NCBI RefSeq assembly: GCF_015351595.1
Contig: NZ_JADKPT010000001.1
Span: forward strand, 434,001 to 498,000
Source of the DNA: Flavobacterium sp. LC2016-12
Lineage (GTDB): Bacteria; Bacteroidota; Bacteroidia; Flavobacteriales; Flavobacteriaceae
DNA: 64,000 bases
Direction of reading: 5' to 3'
Part shown: in pieces, positions 50,387 through 62,300 of the stretch
How the letters are laid out: each line of letters begins with the position of its first letter
How positions within the stretch are numbered: the first letter of the stretch is position 1
Position numbers and translations under genes: made by a program
The notes under the pieces: model-generated
What the model saw: the letters and a program-made list of their open reading frames with translations, nothing else
The model's database searches: none
What the model was told of the DNA's origin: nothing

Positions 50387-53300
50387 ATGAAAAAAACTTT
50401 TACTTTTTATGATCTCATCGTAAAGAAGAGATTATTGTTTTTGGTGTTTTTATTGCTTTTAAGCAGTAAAAACTTTGCACAAACCTTTTGTAGACCAATA
50501 TCAAATACAAATGATATTTCAGGTATTTGTATTGGTTCCGCTGTAACAAATCCAACAGCAGCCTACGATAATGATGCGGGCTTAACAACATTTACAACTC
50601 TGAGTACAGTCGTCGGGTTGTTTTGTTCTGCCCAGGAAACTTTGGTTCTTAATCAAACAGCAAAGGCTGGTGATGAAATTGTTTTATATATTGGTAGTGG
50701 TGCTGGTTTGCTTAATCTATCTTTATTATCTAGCGGTACAATTCAGCCGAAACTTAATGGTACAAATTCAGGATCAGCAGTTGCGATAAATAATCCTTTG
50801 CTTAATCTGGCATTATTACCTGGAAATACTATTGGAGTTCTACGATACACTTTGACTAGTGACACAAACCAGGTTCAAATACAATTAGGAGGCGCTGTAA
50901 GCGTGCTAACTGATTTAAGAATTTATGATGTTCGTTTAGAATTTGTTTCACCAACGGTGACAGGAGGTTTAAATCAAACAATTTGTTCAGGAAGTTCTAC
51001 CACATTAACTGCAACTCCTGCAGCCGGAACAACTGTAGCTTGGTATAGTTCACCTACTTCAACTACAGCTTTAGCTACTACAACTTCGTATACAACTCCG
51101 GTTTTAACTGCAAGTACAACTTATTATATAGGTGTAACAAGAGTGCCCGGTTGTGAGGGAAATGAACGTGTGCCAGTTGTTATTAATGTATCAAATCCTG
51201 CAACACCTGTGATTAGTACAGTGGGTACAGCAATTTGTTCTTCAGGACCAACTCAGGCGACTACATTATCAGTTTCAAACCCGGTAGCCGGAACCACCTA
51301 TTCCTGGTTTAGTGTAGCAGCTGGAGGTGTTGCTCTGGCAAGCGGAAACTCTTATTCTCCAATCGTACCAACCGGTGTTAGTAATTTTTATGTAGAAGCA
51401 TCAATTGGTACATGTAAAGCAACAAGCCGAACTCCAGTTACTGTTACCTCTACACCAGTTCCGGCACTAGCATCGGTACTAACACAAAGTGTTTCAATCT
51501 TATCCGGACAAAATGTAACTTTAAATGCTTCAACAACTGAGGCAAATGTTGTTTTGGACTGGTACGATGTTCCTACTGGAGGAACGAGACTATTAGAAAA
51601 TTCGAATACTTTTACAACTCCCGCTTTAACCGCAACTAAAACTTATTATGTAGAGTCACGCAATACTGTTGGCGGCTGCGTAAGTGCCACCAGAGTACCT
51701 GTTACAGTGACAGTTTTAGCAACTCCATTAGGAACTTGTTTAGAAGCCAATAGCCAGCAAACAACCCAAAACGGATTGTGTTTACTATGTTCTTCAACAA
51801 CACCAAATAATTCTGTAGACGGGAATATTGCCACGGCAGCCAGACTTACTCTTCCGGTAGGTTTATTAAACGGATGGATTCAGCAAACCTTACAATTCAA
51901 TAATCCTGGAAAAGCAGGAGATATTGTAGATGTTGAATTGGAATTACCGGGTGGTATTGCCGATGTTTCATTATTAGGAGCTGTTAGTTTGGCAACATAT
52001 AACGGAGCAACATACAATAATGATAGAGTTTTTACAAATAACCCTTTGGTTACTTTGCAATTACTATCAGGAAATCGCTTTAAAGCTAGCATCGTTGCCG
52101 GAGCTAATTTTGATCGTGTTGAAATTAGACTAGGCGGTGTGGTTGCGGCTTTAACTAGTTTAGATATTTATCAGGCCACTTACAGATATAAAGTACCTGT
52201 AATTTCAGGTAATAAAACTATTTGTAGTGGAACAACAACTGCTTTGACAGCAACATTGGATGCAGGTGAAACAATCAGATGGTATGATGCTGCAACAGCC
52301 GGAACTTTATTATCTAGTACAGCTGCGTATACAACTCCTGTCTTAACAGCCAATACAACCTATTATGTTGAAATTACCCGTAATGGTTGTGTAAATAGTG
52401 AAAGAAATCCAGTTGTTATAACTATTACGGATCCTGTATTACCAACTATTAGTACTACTGGTACGACGATTTGTTCTACGGGTCCAACTCAGGCCACTAC
52501 ATTATCGGTTTCAAATCCGGTAGCCGGAACAACTTATTCCTGGTTTAGTACCTCAACAGGAGGGGTAGCATTAGCAAGTGGAACTACTTATACACCAACT
52601 GTACCAACGGGTGTTACTAATTTTTATGTAGAGGCATCAATTGGAGCATGTAATTCAGCAACCAGAACTACGGTTACTGTTACCTCTACACCAGTTCCTG
52701 CTCTTGCAACGGTACTGACACAAAGTGTGTCGATATTATCTGGACAAAATGCAACTTTAAATGCTTCAACAACTGAGGCAAATGTTGTTTTGGACTGGTA
52801 CGATGTCCCTACTGGAGGAACAAGATTGTTAGGAAATTCTAATACTTTTACAACTCCCGCTTTAACTGCAACTAAAACTTATTATGTAGAGTCACGCAAT
52901 ACTGCTGGCGGCTGCGTAAGTGCCACCAGAGTACCTGTTACAGTGACAGTTTTAGCAACTCCATTAGGAACTTGTTTAGAAGCTAATAGTCAGCAAACAA
53001 CTCAAAACGGATTGTGTTTACTTTGTTCTTCAACAACACCAAACAATTCTGTAGATGGGAATATTGCTACGGCAGCCAGACTTACTCTTCCGGTAGGTTT
53101 ATTAAACGGATGGATTCAGCAAACTTTACAATTTAATAATCCTGGAAAAACAGGAGATATTGTAGATGTTGAATTGGCATTACCAGGAGGTATTGCCGAT
53201 GTTTCATTATTAGGTGCTGTTAGTTTGGCAACTTATAATGGAGCAACGTACAATAACGATAGAATTTTTACTAATAACCCTTTGGTTACTTTGCAATTAC

Positions 53301-56300
53301 TATCAGGAAATCGCTTTAAAGCCAGTATAGTTGCCGGAGCCAATTTTGATCGTGTCGAAATTAGACTTGGAGGCGTGGTAACGGCTTTAACAAGTTTAGA
53401 TATTTATCAGGCTACTTACAGATATAAAGCACCTGTAATTTCAGGGAATAAAACTATTTGTACAGGAACTGCTACTACTTTGACCGCAACATTGGATGCA
53501 GGTGAAACAATTAGATGGTATGATGCTGCAACAGCAGGAACTTTATTAACCAGTACTGCTGCATATACAACACCTGCTTTAACTACAGACACAACCTACT
53601 ATGTTGAAATTACTCGTAATGGCTGTGTAAATAGTGAAAGAAATCCTGTTCTTATAACAATTACCGATCCTGTATTACCAACTATTAGTACTACTGGTAC
53701 GACGATTTGTTCTACGGGTCCAACTCAGACCACTACATTATCGGTTTCAAATCCGGTAGCCGGAACAACTTATTCCTGGTTTAGTACCGCAACAGGAGGG
53801 GTAGCATTAGCAAGTGGAACTACTTATACACCAACTGTACCAACGGGTGTTACTAATTTTTATGTAGAGGCATCAATTGGAGCATGTAATTCAGCAACCA
53901 GAACTACGGTTACTGTTACCTCTACACCAGTTCCTGCACTAGCAACGGTACTGACACAAAGTGTTTCAATCTTATCCGGACAAAATGCAACTTTAACTGC
54001 TTCAACAACTGAGGCAAATGTTGTTTTGGACTGGTACGATGTCCCTACGGGAGGAACAAAATTGTTAGGAGATTCTAATACTTTTACAACTCCTATTTTA
54101 ACTGCAACTAAAACTTATTATGTAGAGTCACGCAATACTGCTGGCGGCTGCGTAAGTGCCACCAGAGTACCTGTTACAGTGACAGTTTTAGCAACTCCAT
54201 TAGGAACTTGTTTAGAAGCTAATAGTCAGCAAACAACTCAAAACGGATTGTGTTTACTTTGTTCTTCAACAACACCAAACAATTCTGTAGATGGGAATAT
54301 TGCTACGGCAGCCAGACTTACTCTTCCGGTAGGTTTATTAAACGGATGGATTCAGCAAACTTTACAATTTAATAATCCTGGAAAAACAGGAGATATTGTA
54401 GATGTTGAATTGGCATTACCAGGAGGTATTGCCGATGTTTCATTATTAGGTGCTGTTAGTTTGGCAACTTATAATGGAGCAACGTACAATAACGATAGAA
54501 TTTTTACTAATAACCCTTTGGTTACTTTGCAATTACTATCAGGAAATCGCTTTAAAGCCAGTATAGTTGCCGGAGCCAATTTTGATCGTGTCGAAATTAG
54601 ACTTGGAGGCGTGGTAACGGCTTTAACAAGTTTAGATATTTATCAGGCTACTTACAGATATAAAGCACCTGTAATTTCAGGGAATAAAACTATTTGTACA
54701 GGAACTGCTACTACTTTGACCGCAACATTGGATGCAGGTGAAACAATTAGATGGTATGATGCTGCAACAGCAGGAACTTTATTAACCAGTACTGCTGCAT
54801 ATACAACACCTGCTTTAACTACAGACACAACCTACTATGTTGAAATTACTCGTAATGGCTGTGTAAATAGTGAAAGAAATCCTGTTCTTATAACAATTAC
54901 CGATCCTGTATTACCAACTATTAGTACTACTGGTACGACGATTTGTTCTACGGGTCCAACTCAGACCACTACATTATCGGTTTCAAATCCGGTAGCCGGA
55001 ACAACTTATTCCTGGTTTAGTACCGCAACAGGAGGGGTAGCATTAGCAAGTGGAACTACTTATACACCAACTGTACCAACGGGTGTTACTAATTTTTATG
55101 TAGAGGCATCAATTGGAGCATGTAATTCAGCAACCAGAACTACGGTTACTGTTACCTCTACACCAGTTCCTGCACTAGCAACGGTACTGACACAAAGTGT
55201 TTCAATCTTATCCGGACAAAATGCAACTTTAACTGCTTCAACAACTGAGGCAAATGTTGTTTTGGACTGGTACGATGTCCCTACGGGAGGAACAAAATTG
55301 TTAGGAGATTCTAATACTTTTACAACTCCTATTTTAACTGCAACTAAAACTTATTATGTAGAGTCACGCAATACTGCTGGCGGCTGCGTAAGTGCCACCA
55401 GAGTACCTGTTACAGTGACAGTTTTAGCAACTCCATTAGGAACTTGTTTAGAAGCTAATAGTCAGCAAACAACTCAAAACGGATTGTGTTTACTTTGTTC
55501 TTCAACAACACCAAACAATTCTGTAGATGGGAATATTGCTACGGCAGCCAGACTTACTCTTCCGGTAGGTTTATTAAACGGATGGATTCAGCAAACTTTA
55601 CAATTTAATAATCCTGGAAAAACAGGAGACATTGTCGATGTTGAACTGGCATTACCAGGAGGTATTGCCGATGTTTCATTATTAGGTGCTGTTAGTTTGG
55701 CAACTTATAATGGAAGTACATATAATGGTGACAGGGTTTTTATCAATAATTCCCTGGTTACTTTACAATTACTATCGGGAAATCGCTTTAAAGCCAGTAT
55801 AGTTGCGGGAGCTAATTTTGATCGTGTCGAAATTAGACTAGGTGGCACGGTAGTGGCTTTAACTAGTTTAGATATTTATCAGGCTACTTACAGATATAAA
55901 ACACCTGCAATTTCAGGAAATAAAATTATTTGTAGTGGAACAACCACTTTGACGGCCTCTCTAGATGCAGGTGAAACAATCAGATGGTATAATGCTGCAA
56001 CAGCAGGAACTTTATTGTCTAGTACAGCTTCATATACAACTCCTGTCTTAACAGCTAACACAACTTATTATGTTGAACTTACTCGTAATGGTTGTGTGAA
56101 TAGTGAAAGAAATCCGGTTACTATTACAGTAAGTAATCCTGTGGCACCAGCGACAGTTGTTGCTACTCCCTTAAACGTATGCAGTGGAGGAACGACAACA
56201 ATAGCTGTACAATCGCCAGTTGTTGGTACCACTTATAATTGGTACGATGCTGCCAATGGTGGAAACTTGTTATTTACAGGTACATCTTATACAACACCAA

Positions 56301-59300
56301 GTCTAACAGCTTCTGCTACTTATTATGTTCAGGCAGCTATTGGAAGTTGCTTAAGCGCGACACGTACTCCTGTAAATGTAAATGTAAATCCAAGACCAGC
56401 TCCACCGGTTCCGGTTTCTTCGACTATAGTTATTCAGTCAGGACAGAGTGCCGTACTTTCGGTTCCAAGCAGTCCAGGGTTTTCATATTCATGGTATGAT
56501 GTAGCTACAGGAGGAACTGCTTTGTCTTCAAACCCATATACTACTCCTTCTTTAACAGCAAATAAAACCTATTATGTTGAAACTACAGATTTATCATCGG
56601 GCTGTACAAGTAGTTCAAGGGCCGCTGTTAATGTTGTTGTAATTACTACTATTAATAGTTGTTTAAGACCAATTTCAGATGTAATGACTGTTTCAAGTTT
56701 GCCAACAGTATGTGCCTTATGTACTGGTAGTAACGGAAGTAGTTCTTATGATGGAGATATGAATACATTTGCCAGTCTGAACATCCCCGTAGGCGCACTT
56801 GGTGCATATGTTCAACAGGAATTAACTTTTACGAATCCTGGTCAGATTGGCGATATTATCGATGTTACATTAGAATTACCTGGAGGACTTGCTGATGTAG
56901 CACTTTTAGGATCCGTTACTTTAGGTACATATAACGGAGCACTTGATAACAATGATAGAATTCAGGTTAATAATAGTTTATTGAATTTACAAATATTATC
57001 AGGAAATAAATTTAAAGTTAGTTTTCTTGCATCAAAGGCATTTACTAAATTAGAAATTAGATTAGGAGCACTAGTCGGATTATTAACTAGTCTAAATATT
57101 TATGAAGTTTCATATAGATTCCCAAATGCCACAATAACGGGAGCTGCGACGCCAATTTGTGTTGGTGGAACCGCTACATTATCAGCATCTTCTACGGGAA
57201 CAGAAACATTTGCCTGGTATAACGCTCCAACAGGCGGAAGTGTAGTAGCTGTAAGTCCGACTATTCCATTAACAACAACAACGACTTATTATTTACAAGC
57301 AACACGTTCAGGATGTGTTAATAGTTTCCGTCAACCTGTTACTATTACAGTACTGCCCGTTCCTGTAGCAGCTGATGTTACAATTGCAAGTCCTCAGACA
57401 GCTTCTTGTACCGGTGCTATTACATTGGCTCCAACATCTGCTTTGGCGGGAGCTAAATTTAAATATTATACTACTCAAAGTAAAACACAAGAAATTACTA
57501 CAGGAACTATAGCCGGAGTAACTTATGCTAAAGATGTTACAACAGGTGCTTTAACGATTAGCGGACTTACTGCTGCAAATGCTCCATATACTTATTATGT
57601 TTCAGTAGTTAATGAAGGAAATTGTGAGAATGCAGCTGGAGCTTTAAAAGTAGTAGTAGTAAATTATCCTACTGGTTCAGCTTTAACGGTAACAAATCCT
57701 TATGCCGCTTGTGGTAAAGCAAATCTGAAAGATGCTATTTCAAATCTTGATACATCAGGAAACACAACTTACACTTTCTTTAATACAGATGGAACAACGA
57801 TAATGACAGCGCAAGCTGCGGCAAACATTACTGCAGGTGGAACTTATTTTATTCAGGCTCAAACAAGTGGTTCTACTTGTCCATCTGTTAAATTGCCAGT
57901 TGTTGTAACAGTAAATCCGTTACCAACATTAACTGGAGTAACAAATTCAATTGCTGTTGCAAAAGGATCTCCGGTTACTTTAACGGCTTCATCAAACGGA
58001 ACAGTTACCTGGTACAATCAACAAGGGAATGTTGTACCGGCAAATTTAGGAATTCTTAATACTGTTGGTATTTTTAACTACACGGTAATTGCAACTTTAG
58101 GAACTTGTACCACTAGTCAGACAGTAACGATTAGTGTTATTGATCCTGCAGCTTGTAGTTCTTTATTAGAAAGAGTTTATGCCAGTACTCAATTATCAGG
58201 ATCAATTATCACAGGAGGTGTAACAAATGGACCGTTTGGTGCTGATGGTGATCCGAGTACTTACTCTACAATAACAACAGGCTTAGGCCTTTTGGGTATT
58301 GGAACTACCTGGCAAAATCTACAATGGCCAACAACTATTCCTAAAGGAACTCCGGTTACAGTAAAACTAGGTTTAGAAAACAGTGTACTTGCAGTAGGAC
58401 AAAACATTTCTGTAATAGGTACTAAACGAAATGCATCTAATAATCCAATAGATATTGGAACATTACAATCTGTATCAGGATCATTAGTAAACTTATTACC
58501 AGGACAAAATTCATTTGAATATACATTTGTTCCATCTAATGGCTCCGGCCCTCAGGATTATGATGGTATTAGAGTACAACTTGGATCTGTTGTAAGCGTT
58601 GCTCAGAATGTAAATGTTTATGACGCTTATTATAAAAAACAAGTAACACAAATTGCTTGTGGACAAGGTGATATAGAAGATGTCTTCTCTGGTGTTAGAG
58701 ATTTAGGAATTGGCGCATTAACATCTACCGTAGGTGTTTCTAATCCATTTAATGTAGCTGATGGAGACGTTGCTACTTATGCAACAATGTTTAAGGGAGT
58801 AGGAGTACTTGCCGCGGCTGAATTAACTGCAACTTTTAGAACACCTTCTATGGTGGGAGATAGTTTAAGAATCACAATTTCCAAACCAGGAACACTTTTA
58901 ACAGTTGGTTTACTTGAAGGATTCACTATTCAGCTTTATTCAGGAAATATAGCCGTTGGCGCACCAATAGAAAGTGATGATAGTTTGTTAACATTGAAAC
59001 TACTTTCTGGAAACACAATGGCAATGACAATTGTTGCACCACAAACACAACCTTATGACAAAGTTGTGATTAGTTTTGGAGGCGCTGTTTCTGTATTAGA
59101 TCAGCTTAGAGTTCATACTATAGATCGTGTAACTAATACTAAAGTTATTGGTAGTGACAATGATAATAATATCACAGCCTGTCCCGGACAAGAGTTGAAG
59201 CTTTCAGTTGCACCAAAAGCTTGTGCTGATTATATCTGGTATGATTCTCCAACAGGAGGAAATCAGGTTGCTAGCGGTCAAACGTTTACACTTCCTGCTA

Positions 59301-62300
59301 CATTAGCAGAGGGTACTTATAAATATTATATTCAGCCAATTCGTTACGGTTGTCCTGCTTTAGAAAGAGGAGAGGTTACAGTAGTAGTGAGAGCAACAAC
59401 TCCATCAACTGCAATTGCAAATGTGACAATTAATGGAGGAAATAATACGATTATTTGTAGCGAAAGCGGTACAGTCACATTGGATGCAATCTTAAATGCA
59501 ACACCTGTACTAACAAGTCCTGTTTATCATTGGTATAGTTTTGATGGTACAACTCAAACCGCGCTTAGCGAAGCAACAGCAAAATTAGTATTGACTGGAT
59601 TAGCACCAGGAACTTATACCTATTATGTTGGTGTTAGTTCAACACAATATTGTGAAACTGCACCAGCAGACAGAAAACAGGTAACATTTACTATTTTGCC
59701 AACTTCTCTGGAAACTGATATTGTACTAGCTAATGCTTCTATTTGTCACGATACGGTTGCGACACTGACACCAACAAGCAGTTTAGCAAATCCTGTATTC
59801 TTCTGGTATTTAGATGCTAATAAAACTCAGCCAATCTCTAATGGAGTAATTGGCGGAGTAACGTATACAATTAGTGTTAGTGGAGTTTTAACAGCTACAG
59901 GATTAACCACTGCTATGAGTCCTATGGCCTATTATGTAGCGGTTAAAAGTGATAATACATGTCAAAATAAAAACGGTGAACTTAAAATAGTTACTGTAAC
60001 TGTTAATGATCCGGAAACACCAACAACTACCGACACAACACAAGCTTTCTGTGTGGAAAGTAAACCAACAGTAGCAAATCTTCAGGTAAATGAAGCAAAT
60101 GTAGTATGGTATAACGTATCAACAGGAGGAACCGCATTGGTAACAACAACAGCCTTGGCCAATGGTCCTTATTATGCAGGAATTTTAGATCCTGTTACGG
60201 GTTGCGAAAGTTCAGTTCGATTATTAGTTACTGTAACTATAACTGATCCGGGTACACCAGTAATAACAAAAACATCTCAGGATTTTTGTTTAGTAGATGC
60301 TCCAACTTTTGCAAATATCGATGTTAGCCCAGCGACAAATATTGTTTGGTACGATGCTATAACTGGTGGAAATTTAATTGCATCAACAACAGTATTAACA
60401 ACAGGAACATATTATGCAGCAACAAAAGATCCGACAACTACTTGCGAAAGTAATGTTAGATTGGCTATTACAATTAATGTAACAGATCCTGGTACACCAG
60501 TTATTACAGATACCACTCAGGAATTCTGTTTGGTAAATGCGCCAACATTTGCAAGTATAAATGTTAGCCCGGCAACAAATATAGTTTGGTATACAGCTTT
60601 AACAGGTGGAAGTCTAATTCCGGCAACAACAGCATTAACATCAGGAACATATTACGCAGCTATAAAAGATCCAACAACTACTTGCGAGAGTAATGTTAGA
60701 TTGGCTATTGCAATTAGTGTAACAGATCCTGGTACACCAGTTATTACAGATACCGCTCAGGAATTCTGTTTGGTAAATGCACCAACATTTGCAAGTATAA
60801 ATGTAAGTCCGGCAGTTGTTGCCAATATTGTTTGGTATACAGCCTTGGTAGGAGGAACAGTAATTCCATCAACAACAGCACTAACCTCAGGAACATATTA
60901 TGCAGCCATACAAGATCCAACGACAACTTGCGAAAGTAATGTTAGATTAGCTATTGCAATTAGCGTAACAGATCCTGGAACTCCAGTAATTAATAGAACA
61001 ACTCAGGAATTCTGTTTAGTTAATGCGCCAACATTTGCAAGTATTGATGTTAGCCCGGCAACAAATATTGTTTGGTACACTGCACTTAATGGCGGCAGTT
61101 TAATTCCATCGACAACAGTATTGACAAGTGGAACATATTACGCAGCTATAAAAGATCCAACGACAACTTGTGAAAGTAGTGTTAGGTTAGCTATTAATAT
61201 TAGTGTGACTGATCCAGGAACACCAGTAATTGTAGATACCGCTCAGGAATTCTGTTTATCAAGTGCTCCTACTTTTGCAAGTATAAATGTTAGTCCAGCG
61301 ACAAATATAGTTTGGTATACTTCATTAACTGGTGGAACACTTATTCCATCAACTAATGCGCTAACAAGCGGAACTTATTTTGCAGCAATAAAAGATCCGA
61401 TAACGACTTGTGAAAGTAATGTTAGATTGGCTATTACGATTAGTGTAACTGATCCTGGTACACCAACTTTAGTAACAGCAGGTACACAAAACTTCTGTTT
61501 GGCCGATGCACCAACGTTTGCAAGTGTTCAATTGAATGAGACCAATATAGTTTGGTATGATTCTTTAAGCGGAGGAACTTTAATTCCGGCAACAACGACA
61601 TTGACAAGTGGGGTTTATTTTGCAGTAATCAAAGACCCAACAACAGGATGTGAAAGTGCGGTGAGATTATCGGTGACTATTAATGTTACAGATCCAGGTA
61701 CACCAACTTTAGTAACTGCTGGAACTCAAAACTTCTGTTTGGCAGATACTCCGACATTTGCAAGTATTCAGTTGAATGAGGCAAATATAGTTTGGTATAC
61801 AGCTTTAACAGGCGGAACAGTTATTCCATCAACTAATACGCTAACAAGCGGAACTTATTTTGCAGTAATCAAGGATCCGACAACTGGATGTGAAAGTGCT
61901 GTAAGATTATCAGTAACGATTAGTGTTACAGATCCAGGTACACCAACTTTGGTAACAGCCGGAACACAAAATTTCTGTTCTGTAGATGCTCCAACATTTG
62001 CAAGTATTCAGTTGAATGAGGCAAATATAGTTTGGTACACAGCTTTAACAGGCGGAACAGTTATTCCATCTACTAATACGCTAACAAGCGGAACTTATTT
62101 TGCGGTAATCAAAGATCCAACAACAGGATGTGAAAGTGCTGCAAGATTATCAGTAACTATTAGTGTTACTGATCCGGGCACACCAACTTTGGTAACTGCC
62201 GGAACACAAAATTTCTGTTCTGTAGATGCTCCAACATTTGCAAGTATTCAATTGAACGAAGCCAATATAGTTTGGTACACTGCTTTAACAGGCGGAACAG

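Noticed and set aside
51646..52092. Minus-strand open frames within the giant gene
   Set aside because: They lie opposite a long repeat-encoding frame with strong protein-like patterns, have no start context, and their sequence is the mirror of the Thr/Ala-rich repeats.
56239..56499. Plus-strand 86-codon frame in another phase inside the giant gene
   Set aside because: It is Cys/Ser-rich shadow coding of the Ig-like repeats; the main frame is unbroken across it.
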